Assembly (NCBI GenBank): GCA_021151625.1
Contig: JAGKWY010000070.1
Span: 1-20,286 of the forward strand
Reading direction: 5' to 3'
DNA length: 20,286 nucleotides
Source: Gammaproteobacteria bacterium
Lineage (GTDB): Bacteria; Pseudomonadota; Gammaproteobacteria; Pseudomonadales; Cellvibrionaceae
Below, in pieces: positions 8,740 through 15,931 of this stretch (positions within the stretch are counted from its first letter, which is position 1; each line of letters opens with the position of its first letter). The notes below the pieces were generated by a model. It did no database searches. It was not told the DNA's origin and was given only the letters and a program-made list of their open reading frames with translations. The translations under genes and the position numbers were made by a program.

Positions 8740-9186
8740 CTAGAGCGCCAGCGGCAGGTGAGTTTGCAGAAGGATATGACGCCCGACTGGCGCTGTGGTT
8801 ATTTGCAGGTTGATGTCAGCAACCGGCAACAAACTGAATCCGCGCTCGGGCCATTCGATCAGGCAGATATTGGGTGCAACAAAGTAATCGCGAATCCCCA
8901 TGTATTCCAACTCCTCCGGATCACCCAGGCGATACAAATCGAAATGGAACAGCTTGCGTCCGCCAAATTCATAGGGTTCCACCAGGGTATAGGTAGGGCT
9001 TTTTACCGCGCCTGTGTGACCAAAGGCGCGCAATATGCCGCGGCTGAGGGTGGTTTTGCCCGCCCCCAGATCGCCCTGCAAATACACCGACACAGCACCT
9101 TCACAGGCAGCCAGTGCAAGACCCAGGCGCTCGCCAAAGGCGACCATCAATTCATCATTATCAAGCTGGAATTTGTGCTGATTCAT
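8740..9186 (-). CDS. tsaE: tRNA threonylcarbamoyladenosine biosynthesis ATPase TsaE
   Basis: TsaE is the small ATPase that, with TsaB and TsaD, drives synthesis of the t6A37 modification in ANN-decoding tRNAs. The 148-residue product is of normal length. Walker A GDLGAGKTT is at 38-46, SPTYTLVEPYE at 63-73, HFDLYRLGDPEEL (81-93) carries the conserved Asp83, and IEWPERG is at 110-116. Its ATG shares one base with the TGA of nnr, so the two form a coupled pair. In many gammaproteobacteria amiB follows directly; here the c-di-GMP phosphodiesterase gene comes first, 146 bases further on. Confidence 0.96.
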   Translation of the reverse strand: MNQHKFQLDNDELMVAFGERLGLALAACEGAVSVYLQGDLGAGKTTLSRGILRAFGHTGAVKSPTYTLVEPYEFGGRKLFHFDLYRLGDPEELEYMGIRDYFVAPNICLIEWPERGFSLLPVADINLQITTAPVGRHILLQTHLPLAL

Positions 9187-10673
9187 CAGAGCAGCTCACC
9201 CAGATAGGGAATCAAGTCAGTCGCCAGCAAACTGCGCTCACCGTGATCGGCAGCGGCCAGGTCAGCAGCGCAAGCATGGACTACCGCCCCCAGGCGCGCA
9301 GCATCAGCAAGTGATAAACCCTGGGCAATCAAGCCGCCCAGGATTCCCGAGAGCACATCGCCCATACCGCCAGTGGCCATACCCGGATTACCATCGGTCA
9401 CTACACCGATAGTTTCACTGGTCGAGGCCACCAGGCTACCCGCCCCTTTAAGGATGACACTGGCGTTGTATTTGGTTTGAATCGCTCGCACGGCGGCAAA
9501 GCGATCCGCTTGTACCTCGACAGTAGTCTGGCCCAGCAAGCGCGCCGCTTCCGCCGGGTGCGGGGTCAGCAGCCAGTTGTCGCGCTGCACGCTCGCTGGA
9601 ACTACACGCCCGGCCGCCAGGATATTAAGTGCATCGGCATCCAACACCAGCGGTAAACCGCTTTTTACCGCCTGTTGCAACATCTGCTCGGACCAGGGCG
9701 AACGTCCCAGGCCGGGGCCAACCACCAACACAGTTGGACGCGCAAGCAAAGGCTCAAGCTCCTGCCCGGATACCACGCCGCACGCCATAATCTCCGGACG
9801 GCGTGCCAGAATCGCCGCGATATGTTCCGGGCGAGTGGCAATACTCACCAGGCCGGCACCAGTACGCGCCGCCGCTTCGGCCGCCATAAGCGCGGCACCG
9901 CCATAACCGGTATCGCCACCAATCACCATTACATGACCAAAATCACCTTTGTGGGCATCGGCCGCGCGCGGCGCCAACAGTGGCAGGAGTTGATTCAAAT
10001 GCAGTCGCTCAGCAGTTGGCGATACTGCCGTGTAAGAGGATTCAGGCACTGCCAGATTAGCCAGTACTAACTCACCACACAGGGCTGGACCACGCCCAGT
10101 CAATAAACCTCGCTTCACACCTATGTAGGTCAGGGTGATTTGCGCCTGCACCACCGGGCCAGCCACGGCGCCGGTATCGGCCTGCAAACCCGAAGGAATA
10201 TCCAGGGCGATGACTGGCAAACCACAGGCATTGATTTGCTCTATCGCCGCCGCGCAATCGGCGCGCACGGCCCCTTTCAGGCCTATTCCCAGCATGGCAT
10301 CCACAATAATGCCCTGCTCTGGCTGTGTCCCGAGTGACACCACCGTCACGCCTTCCTGAACGGCAAACTCATAAGCTTGACGCACTTCATTGACCAGTTG
10401 ATCCGGCGCCACCAGTGCAATCACCTGCACCGGGAACAAGCGCTGCGCCAACAGGCCAGCCAGCACATAGCCATCGCCGCCGTTATTGCCACCACCCGTG
10501 TAAATGCTGATAAGGCTCGCATCGGGAAAACGTTCGCACACCAATTCAAAGGCGGCGCGCCCGGCGCGCTTCATCAGTTGGATTGAGGGAATTCCTGTGG
10601 CTATGGCGGCGGCATCTATGGCATAGGCCTCGGCAGCGGTGTACAGGAAGGGCGAGTCAGCGGTGATTTTCAT
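9186..10673 (-). CDS. nnr: Bifunctional NAD(P)H-hydrate repair enzyme Nnr (epimerase and ADP-dependent dehydratase)
   Basis: Nnr repairs hydrated NADH and NADPH: the N-terminal domain epimerises the R and S hydrates, and the C-terminal domain dehydrates the S form using ADP. The 495-residue length fits the fused form. The N-terminal half shows TGGGNNGGDGYV (59-70), VDAMLGIGLKG (124-134) and ALDIPSGLQADTG (156-168). The C-terminal half shows HKGDFGHVMVIGG (241-253), a Gly-rich AARTGAGLVSIAT helix and strand, DADALNIL (345-352), LTPHPAEAARLL (369-380) and the catalytic GMGDVLSGILGG (436-447). It heads the nnr-tsaE pair, with a perfect TATAAT box about 40 bases upstream of the ATG. The ribosome site is weak (GGGAA). 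The next gene upstream is divergent. Confidence 0.96.
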   Translation of the reverse strand: MKITADSPFLYTAAEAYAIDAAAIATGIPSIQLMKRAGRAAFELVCERFPDASLISIYTGGGNNGGDGYVLAGLLAQRLFPVQVIALVAPDQLVNEVRQAYEFAVQEGVTVVSLGTQPEQGIIVDAMLGIGLKGAVRADCAAAIEQINACGLPVIALDIPSGLQADTGAVAGPVVQAQITLTYIGVKRGLLTGRGPALCGELVLANLAVPESSYTAVSPTAERLHLNQLLPLLAPRAADAHKGDFGHVMVIGGDTGYGGAALMAAEAAARTGAGLVSIATRPEHIAAILARRPEIMACGVVSGQELEPLLARPTVLVVGPGLGRSPWSEQMLQQAVKSGLPLVLDADALNILAAGRVVPASVQRDNWLLTPHPAEAARLLGQTTVEVQADRFAAVRAIQTKYNASVILKGAGSLVASTSETIGVVTDGNPGMATGGMGDVLSGILGGLIAQGLSLADAARLGAVVHACAADLAAADHGERSLLATDLIPYLGELL

Positions 10674-10709
10674 GGCAAATTCCCAGGCAGATACGGCAAA
10701 CGGGGCGGG

Positions 10710-10715
10710 ATTATA
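10710..10715 (-). promoter_or_regulatory. Candidate -10 box for nnr-tsaE
   Basis: Reading the minus strand, a perfect TATAAT lies at 10715-10710, placing transcription start near 10703 and giving a leader of about 30 bases before the nnr ATG. TTG-containing sequence is present upstream, but none is at the ideal 16-18 base spacing, so the -35 element is uncertain. Confidence 0.45.
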
Positions 10716-10809
10716 CGCAAGTTGTTCTGCTCAAGCGCACTCCCTTTCGCCGCCATCGCAGTCACCCGCTAAAAATGATTGGGAGAAAATGCGACAGGCG
10801 GCATGCAAC

Positions 10810-10839
10810 TTGACTATATTGAGCAGAGTCGATGATAAA
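10810..10839 (+). promoter_or_regulatory. Candidate sigma-70 promoter for the DUF1631-like gene
   Basis: TTGACT (10810-10815) is followed after 18 bases by GATAAA (10834-10839), a 4/6 match to the -10 consensus. Transcription would start near 10846, about 65 bases before the ATG at 10913. With the nnr box this makes a normal divergent promoter region of 239 bases between the two genes. Nothing else coding is seen there. Confidence 0.4.
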
Positions 10840-10912
10840 ACAGAGCTGATGACTAAACGGAAATGATGATTAGCCAGGTTACTCCTGTGCGTTAGGTGAT
10901 TTGCGAACCCCC

Positions 10913-12715
10913 ATGTCTGAATTTACCCTGCAAGCTATAGTCGCTGGCGATTCGCTGCAATTAAGCGAAGCCTTTGCCAGTATTGCCGCCCACGAAGGCG
11001 ATTCCCCCAATCAGCTGCGCGCGCAGCTTGCCGCCGACATCATCCAGCCCTTTACCCAAACTCCGTTGTGGGATGCGCAATTACATGCCCAGCTACAACC
11101 CCTGTGGCCATTGCTAAGCAATGCCATCAGCCGCGATGACGAATTTTTTTGCAATCCCCAACACAGCTTGCGCTCACTCCTGCACACGCTGCTGAGCGGA
11201 CGCTACTGGTATCCACGCGAAGGCAAACCAGCCCAGCAATTTCTGGACAAGTATTTGAGCCTGACAGACACCTGCAAAACGTACTTATCCATCGCCGATG
11301 ACGCGCATCTGGATAGCAGTGCACTGCAGACAACCCAGCAGCAGTTCAACGATTGGTTAGCGGGCGAAGACAGGCGCGCAGCAATGCTCGAGACTCGCCT
11401 GTGTGAAACTGAATTAGCCAACCTGAAACAAATCAGCGCGGAAACCCGGGTAATAGATCTACTCAACAAAAACCTCGCGCAACGCCCACTCCCCAGCGAT
11501 GTGCATCCGCTGATTAGCGGCATACTAAAAAGTGAATTGCAGTACTGGGCGTTTAACAAAACCCCGGAGGAATTGATTCAACTGCCGCTGTGGAAAAGCT
11601 GGAATCGATTATTACCAGCGCTGGGCGAATTATTTTCTACCGACGGCATAGAAGTGGATGATCAATTCCTCTACCAACAAATTCCGCTAGTGATTGCCGA
11701 ACTGGAGCGCAGTTGCGAACACCCGGTCAATAACCAGCAACCCTATCAACAACTGGTAGAACAACTTATCGGCTACCTGATGGCGAGTATCCAAAAGCAG
11801 CCGTTGGAAAACAGCCTCTTTCCCGCACTCGCTACCAGCACCGGGCAGAGCACCAGCAACACCCAGGTACCCTACAGCTTACTCAAACAAACGGAACAAA
11901 TTCATCCGGGTGACTGGTTTATTTTTTATGGTGAACACGATGAGTGCCTGCGCTGCAAACTGGCATTAAAAAATCCGGAGGTGGATCAATTGCTGTTGGT
12001 CGATCACACCGGGCGCAAGGTCATGATCAAAAGCCACAAGGATTTTGCGCTCTGTTTATCTACCGGTATTGTACGCCCCTTAAGCGCGCCGGATATTCAG
12101 GCCGCTATCGAAACCACCTTGCCCGCTTGGCTCGAACGAGCCAACACTGGCGTACAGGCACAATTACTGCAGCAAAAACAAAAGGCCGAGCAATTGGTAA
12201 AAGCGCTGATTGCCAAACAGCAAGCCGCCGCCGAGGCAGCAGCCAAAGCGCGCGCCGAAGCCGAAGCGCGCATGCAACAACAACTGGAAGCACGCCGCGC
12301 CGCTGCGCGCAAAGCCATGGCCGAAGCGCGCGCATTGGCCGATGAACAGCGCCGGCGCGAAGCCGAGCAAGCCGCTGAAGCCGAGCGCTTACGCATTGAA
12401 CAGATGGAAGCCGAAGCTGCCGAAACTATTGCAAGGCAGCAAATGGCACAGCAGGCAGTGAGCGAATTGCAAGTAGGCGCCTGGCTGGAAATCCAACTGG
12501 AGAACGAAAAACAACGCGCGAAATTGTCGGTAATTATTGCATCCACCAACAAATATATTTTTGCCGACCAGGTAGGGCGCAAACTGGCGGAATATACCCG
12601 CGACCAATTGCAGGAGCAGGTCGCGCTGGAGCAGATAAAAATTCTGCGCAATGGCGATAATTTTGAAGATCAATTAGCCAAAGTGATTCGCGGTTTGCGG
12701 CGCGACCTCAGCTAA
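10913..12715 (+). CDS. DUF1631-like protein with two similar C-terminal domains around a long helix
   Basis: A cytoplasmic protein of unknown function that I associate with the DUF1631 family. Numbering is from the ATG at 10913 (600 residues). The N-terminal 320 residues are mostly helical. Residues about 329-393 (IHPGDWFIFYG, KLALKNPEVDQLLLVDHTG, GIVRPLS) resemble about 518-590 (LQVGAWLEIQL, AKLSVIIASTNKYIFADQVG). These two copies flank an Ala/Glu/Arg/Gln-rich coiled coil (about 412-512) with many GCCGAAGC-like codon runs. The repeated G-x-W, strand, K-L, strand, G-R-K layout recalls small beta barrels such as PilZ, but no PilZ RxxxR or D/NxSxxG motif appears. A TTG at 10901 is in frame but only one base from the AGGTGA ribosome site; the ATG is 13 bases from it, and neither spacing is ideal. 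The PilZ gene follows 55 bases later, a frequent pairing, so a link to c-di-GMP or surface behaviour is inferred. Confidence 0.72.
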   Translation: MSEFTLQAIVAGDSLQLSEAFASIAAHEGDSPNQLRAQLAADIIQPFTQTPLWDAQLHAQLQPLWPLLSNAISRDDEFFCNPQHSLRSLLHTLLSGRYWYPREGKPAQQFLDKYLSLTDTCKTYLSIADDAHLDSSALQTTQQQFNDWLAGEDRRAAMLETRLCETELANLKQISAETRVIDLLNKNLAQRPLPSDVHPLISGILKSELQYWAFNKTPEELIQLPLWKSWNRLLPALGELFSTDGIEVDDQFLYQQIPLVIAELERSCEHPVNNQQPYQQLVEQLIGYLMASIQKQPLENSLFPALATSTGQSTSNTQVPYSLLKQTEQIHPGDWFIFYGEHDECLRCKLALKNPEVDQLLLVDHTGRKVMIKSHKDFALCLSTGIVRPLSAPDIQAAIETTLPAWLERANTGVQAQLLQQKQKAEQLVKALIAKQQAAAEAAAKARAEAEARMQQQLEARRAAARKAMAEARALADEQRRREAEQAAEAERLRIEQMEAEAAETIARQQMAQQAVSELQVGAWLEIQLENEKQRAKLSVIIASTNKYIFADQVGRKLAEYTRDQLQEQVALEQIKILRNGDNFEDQLAKVIRGLRRDLS

Positions 12716-12770
12716 TTGTTTGCACTACTCACTCACGCGTAATGACACTCACTCATTCATTAACAACTTC

Positions 12771-13148
12771 ATGGACAGCGCTATGGCGAGTAATAACAAC
12801 GATTCCGAACAACGTCAGGAGTTTCGCCTGGACAACCAGCTCACAGTAATTATCGAGCTGGACTCATCCGCCAGCGGCGACCCCACTCTGGTGGTCACGC
12901 AAAGCCTGGATATTTCCGCCAACGGTCTGCGCGTAATTGCCACCCAGGCGGTCGCAACCGATATTATTTTGCGCTGTTGCATCCGCGCTACCGAACACAA
13001 TCGCCAGTTTTTGCTGGTGACGGAAGTGAAATGGTGCCGCCCACAGGCCACCACTGGCGACTACCTGCTGGGCCTCAGCCTGTTTGATTCCGATGGCACC
13101 GATATAGTGGCCTGGAAGGAATATATCGCACAGATTTGTACTGATTAA
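12771..13148 (+). CDS. PilZ domain c-di-GMP-binding protein
   Basis: A single-domain PilZ protein of about 125 residues, a likely cytoplasmic c-di-GMP receptor. Both binding motifs are intact: RQEFR at 15-19 fits RxxxR, and DISANG at 47-52 fits D/NxSxxG, followed by beta strands ending with GLSLFDSDG. Numbering is from the ATG at 12771. Another ATG at 12783 has a weak GGA about 7 bases upstream and is equally possible; an in-frame TTG at 12720 would add 17 residues not typical of the family. It lies directly after the DUF1631-like gene in the same direction with no terminator between, so co-transcription is likely. The other c-di-GMP gene in the window is the EAL phosphodiesterase at 6362-8593. 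Confidence 0.88.
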   Translation: MDSAMASNNNDSEQRQEFRLDNQLTVIIELDSSASGDPTLVVTQSLDISANGLRVIATQAVATDIILRCCIRATEHNRQFLLVTEVKWCRPQATTGDYLLGLSLFDSDGTDIVAWKEYIAQICTD

Positions 13149-13201
13149 TTTCCAGCCCCAAAACTCGCGCTAATTACCCCAAACCGATCGTCCCGCCTTT
13201 C

Positions 13202-13222
13202 GGCCGCTCACCCACCGCGGCC
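13202..13222. repeat. GC-rich inverted repeat after the PilZ gene
   Basis: GGCCGC (13202-13207) and GCGGCC (13217-13222) can pair across a 9-base loop. No T run follows, so this is at best a weak or factor-dependent transcription end for the DUF1631/PilZ unit, lying 53 bases past the PilZ stop and before the next operon. Confidence 0.3.
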
Positions 13223-13294
13223 AACCACTCTCACGAAACTTCACACAGTATTGCTCGCATGGCGTTAGTCTGGCCACATCGAGTCCAGCCAGGC

Positions 13295-13313
13295 TCGAAT
13301 CAAATCGAATCAA
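13295..13313 (+). repeat. Tandem 9-base direct repeat upstream of the signalling operon
   Basis: TCGAATCAA occurs twice (13295-13303 and 13305-13313) with one base between, giving a 10-base period, just 22 bases before the start codon of the small lipoprotein-like gene. The first copy overlaps the right arm of an imperfect inverted repeat (TCGAG at 13279-13283 with CTCGA at 13294-13298). LytTR regulators bind direct repeats, and one is encoded at the end of this operon, so autoregulation is conceivable, although their usual period is about 21 bases. Confidence 0.4.
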
Positions 13314-13335
13314 CAGCACGAGCAAGGAGAACACT

Positions 13336-13494
13336 ATGTTTAACAAAAAAATGTTTTGTAACCGCCACTTTCGCTGGGTCGCCATCGCCATAGCTATTAT
13401 TACCGCCTGTGCCAGTGGCAGCCATAAAGCCGAAGCGGCTACTTCCATCACCTACACCGCCCAGGGAAGTGCTTATGAATACCGCAGCCACTAA
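13336..13494 (+). CDS. Small lipoprotein-like peptide, 52 residues
   Basis: A short reading frame with a strong ribosome site: AAGGAG at 13324-13329, six bases before the ATG. The product has a basic N-terminus (KKMFCNRHFR), a hydrophobic core (WVAIAIAIITA, 14-24) and Cys25 in ITAC, a plausible lipobox. If processed there it leaves a 28-residue lipid-anchored peptide rich in Ser, Ala, Tyr and His (CASGSHKAEAATSI onward). Cleavage by signal peptidase I near AEA is an alternative. The last 20 bases overlap the start of the six-TM protein gene, a layout that favours translational coupling. I recognise no family. It could be a free peptide, a membrane-anchored partner of the next protein, or a leader whose translation feeds the downstream gene. 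Confidence 0.6.
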   Translation: MFNKKMFCNRHFRWVAIAIAIITACASGSHKAEAATSITYTAQGSAYEYRSH

Positions 13495-14065
13495 CATCGA
13501 CCTCAACGCCGCGCGCGACAGTTTTAAACAGCGGCGTTTTTTGAATATGCCGCTGGCCGGATTATTAGCCTGGGCCTGTGTAGGAATTGGCGGAATATTT
13601 CTGGAGTCACCCCAGGCCAAAGCCTGGTTGCTATTTATCGCCACCGGCAGCATTGTGTATATCGCCATGCTGCTCAGCAAAGTGACTGGTGATCCGTTCT
13701 TTCAAAAAGAAAAAAATCCGTTCGACAAATTATTTTTCCACTGCATACTCATGGCGCTATTGGTGTACAGCATTGCCATCGCCTTTTTTATGCAGGATTA
13801 TCGCTCGCTACCAATGAGCGTTGGAATTCTCACTGGTTTGATGTGGTTGCCCTTCTCCTGGATTGTTGAGCATTGGGTAGGAACTTTTCATACCCTGGTG
13901 CGCACGTTACTGATTACGCTGGCGTGGTTTTTATTTCCAGACCAAACGTTTGTACTTATTCCGGCAATTATCGTGGGCGTTTATCTGGTGTCAATCTGGG
14001 GACTGGAAACTCGCTGGCGCGCGCTGCACGCCACTGCGGATATTAAAATAATTGAACAGCCCTAG
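13475..14065 (+). CDS. Six-transmembrane protein, possibly DUF7010-like
   Basis: A 196-residue inner-membrane protein with six predicted helices at about 26-44, 49-68, 86-106, 113-131, 138-154 and 158-177, and a basic N-terminal tail (FKQRR). The pattern of a conserved short amphipathic start, LLSK (66-69), FFQKEKNPFDKL (75-86) and GILTGLMWLPFSW (117-129) recalls small membrane proteins I know as DUF7010, but I could not check this. The ATG at 13475 is chosen because AGGGAAG lies five bases upstream and because an in-frame extension to 13409 would add 22 Pro/Arg-rich residues read out of frame from the small peptide gene. It overlaps that gene by 20 bases and is followed after 24 bases by the histidine kinase, so it probably belongs to the sensing unit. 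No AgrB-type peptidase motif is evident. Confidence 0.75.
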   Translation: MNTAATNIDLNAARDSFKQRRFLNMPLAGLLAWACVGIGGIFLESPQAKAWLLFIATGSIVYIAMLLSKVTGDPFFQKEKNPFDKLFFHCILMALLVYSIAIAFFMQDYRSLPMSVGILTGLMWLPFSWIVEHWVGTFHTLVRTLLITLAWFLFPDQTFVLIPAIIVGVYLVSIWGLETRWRALHATADIKIIEQP

Positions 14066-14089
14066 CTGCTTATTGAAAGGAATAACCCA

Positions 14090-15172
14090 TTGCAAACCAT
14101 TATGCACCCCGCTGCGCCCCAGCAAGAAAATCATCCACGCAAAATAACTGCCTACGTAAAAGTGCAGTTATTTTTCTGGAGCAGCTATTTTCTGGTCAAC
14201 CTGTTATTTATTGGTGTTTCGGGTTATTACAATCACAGCAGTGCACTCATTTTTTTGCTGTTGTCACTACTCTTGGCGTTCGCCAGTCACGGTTTGCGCA
14301 GGCTCTACCACCGCTATGCGCGTCAGCTATCGACATTTCAGCTGGGGTTGCATCTTTGCTGGTTATTGCCAATCACCGCCCTTGCCGTGCAAACGCTGTT
14401 ACACGGTTTAATTTTTTTATCCATTCAATTACTCGGGCCGAGCGATAATATTCAACCGGTTTCCGTGGGCAGTTTTATTGGCTACAGCATCAACACAGGT
14501 ATTATGTTAACGCTTTGGTCGATACTCTATTTATTCCAGCGCGAATTTAAACAGCGGCGCGAAACCGAAATCGCCCACTGGCGCGACCAGGCCAAATTGC
14601 GCGATATGGAATTGCAATTTTTGCGCAGCCAAATCAATTCGCACTTTTTATTTAACTCATTAAATAATGTGCGCGCATTGATTCTGGAAGATCCTCAAGC
14701 GGCACGCCAGGGTCTATCAGATTTAGCGACCCTGCTGCGCGGTTTATTGCAAGCAGACAATAAAATGACCGTCAGCCTGCGCGAGGAACTGGATTGGGTG
14801 CGCGGCTACCTTGCGCTGGAATCACTGCAATTTGAACAGCGTTTAAGCTATGCATTTCAGATTGATGCGGCCTTACTGGATAAAAAAGTGCCGCCGCTGC
14901 TGTTGCAAACTCTGGTAGAAAACGCGGTTAAACACGGCATCGCCCGACGCCGGGCCGGCGGCCATATCCAGATCAGCGCCCATCCGCTATCGCCCTCCCA
15001 CTGGCAACTGGAAATCACCAACCCCGGCGCCGATTTACCCGCAGAACACAGCGGTCACAGCATCGGCCTGACCAATACGCGCGCGCGTTTGGCGGCTGCT
15101 TTTGGTGCTGAAGCCAGGTTTGATTTGGCGCTTGGAGTTTCGGTCAGCGCCCGTGTAGACTTACCGCTATAA
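14090..15172 (+). CDS. LytS/AlgZ-type sensor histidine kinase
   Basis: An inner-membrane kinase of 360 residues. About four transmembrane helices occupy the first 150 residues (about 26-44, 52-66, 84-112, 126-149), with no recognisable extracytoplasmic sensor domain. The His_kinase family motif FLRSQINSHFLFNSLNNVRA (177-196) carries the likely phospho-acceptor His185. The ATPase domain has LVENAVKHG (275-283, N-box Asn278) and GHSIGLTNTRARL (322-334, G-box). The start is TTG at 14090: AAAGGA at 14076-14081 lies eight bases before it, whereas the next in-frame ATG at 14102 is 20 bases away. It sits 24 bases after the six-TM gene and 48 bases before the LytTR response regulator, its evident partner. 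The stimulus is unknown; the preceding peptide and membrane protein are candidates. Confidence 0.92.
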   Translation: MQTIMHPAAPQQENHPRKITAYVKVQLFFWSSYFLVNLLFIGVSGYYNHSSALIFLLLSLLLAFASHGLRRLYHRYARQLSTFQLGLHLCWLLPITALAVQTLLHGLIFLSIQLLGPSDNIQPVSVGSFIGYSINTGIMLTLWSILYLFQREFKQRRETEIAHWRDQAKLRDMELQFLRSQINSHFLFNSLNNVRALILEDPQAARQGLSDLATLLRGLLQADNKMTVSLREELDWVRGYLALESLQFEQRLSYAFQIDAALLDKKVPPLLLQTLVENAVKHGIARRRAGGHIQISAHPLSPSHWQLEITNPGADLPAEHSGHSIGLTNTRARLAAAFGAEARFDLALGVSVSARVDLPL

Positions 15173-15220
15173 ACCCCGCACTCCCCATAACAATAACGCT
15201 CGCTCCCGAGACTTAAGACC

Positions 15221-15931
15221 ATGAAAATCCTGATCGTCGATGACTCCCGCCTCGCGCGCAAGGAGTTGGCTGGCCTGCTGCAACAGCACCCCGAATGCGA
15301 AATTGTTGCAGAAGCGGGCGATATGCAAAGTGCCATTAACGCCATCAACCAATTGCATCCGGATCTGGTGTTACTGGACATCAACCTGCCCGACGGTACC
15401 GGTTTTGATGTGCTGGAGCAGAGCGACTACACCCCGGGAGTGATTTTTACCACTGCCTACGAAGAGCATGCCGTGCAAGCCTTTGAATACAACGCGCTGG
15501 ATTATCTGCTCAAACCCATCACCCAGGATCGCCTGGACACCGCCATGCATAAAATGGTGGCACGCGCGCAACATGTGCCCTTTAACCAACCGGAAAAAAG
15601 TTTGGATGCGCATATTTTTATTCGCGAGGGTGAACGCTGCCATTTTATAAAATTCCGCGAGATCAGCCGCATCGCAGTAGAGGGGAATTATGTGCGTGTG
15701 CACTTTGGCATTATGAGTGCGCCGGTATTGCGCTCATTAAATTATGTTGAAGCCAGATTGGACCCGCAGACATTTTTTCGCGCGAACCGGCAGGAAATTA
15801 TTAACCTGAATTTTATTGACCGCATCGAACCCTGGATTGGCGATGGCTTGATGATAGTGATGCAGGATTGCACCGAGGTGATAGCCTCGCGCCGCCAGGC
15901 GCGAGAGCTAAAGCAGAAACTGGAGTTTTAA
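15221..15931 (+). CDS. LytTR-family (AlgR-like) response regulator
   Basis: A 236-residue cytoplasmic DNA-binding regulator. The receiver domain (1-120) has the acidic pair Asp7-Asp8, phospho-acceptor Asp53 in LLDINLPDGTGF, Thr78 in TTAYEEHAVQAFEYNALDY and Lys98 in LLKPI. The LytTR domain (about 132-235) includes HFIKFREISRIAVEGNYVRV and FFRANRQEIINLNFI, the typical beta-rich DNA-binding fold that reads direct repeats. It is the last gene of the signalling operon, 48 bases after the kinase, with a poor ribosome site (no clear AGGAG). The stop codon overlaps, on the opposite strand, the stop codon of the TPR gene. Target genes cannot be deduced, but tandem repeats in front of the operon could be an autoregulatory site. 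Confidence 0.94.
   Translation: MKILIVDDSRLARKELAGLLQQHPECEIVAEAGDMQSAINAINQLHPDLVLLDINLPDGTGFDVLEQSDYTPGVIFTTAYEEHAVQAFEYNALDYLLKPITQDRLDTAMHKMVARAQHVPFNQPEKSLDAHIFIREGERCHFIKFREISRIAVEGNYVRVHFGIMSAPVLRSLNYVEARLDPQTFFRANRQEIINLNFIDRIEPWIGDGLMIVMQDCTEVIASRRQARELKQKLEF

Noticed and set aside
8758..9207. A 149-codon plus-strand frame opposite tsaE and the end of nnr
   Set aside because: It lies wholly antisense to two well-supported genes, has no ribosome site or recognisable motif, and is a by-product of their codon composition.
12150..12450. Repeated GCCGAAGC-like units suggesting a tandem repeat array
   Set aside because: They encode a regular Ala-Glu-Ala helix in frame; spacing is irregular and explained by coding for the coiled coil.
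12097..12651. A 184-codon minus-strand frame rich in Ala, Ser, Cys and Arg
   Set aside because: It mirrors the Ala/Glu-rich coiled coil of the DUF1631-like gene; repetitive GC-rich codons leave the opposite strand open.
13238..13272. A possible RpoE-type promoter (GAAACTT and TCTGG)
   Set aside because: The spacing between the two elements is about 26 bases, well beyond the 16-17 expected for that sigma factor.
13475..14065. The six-TM protein as a true AgrB peptidase
   Set aside because: Size and position fit, but the His and Cys residues do not have AgrB's arrangement; H89-C90 are adjacent within a transmembrane helix.
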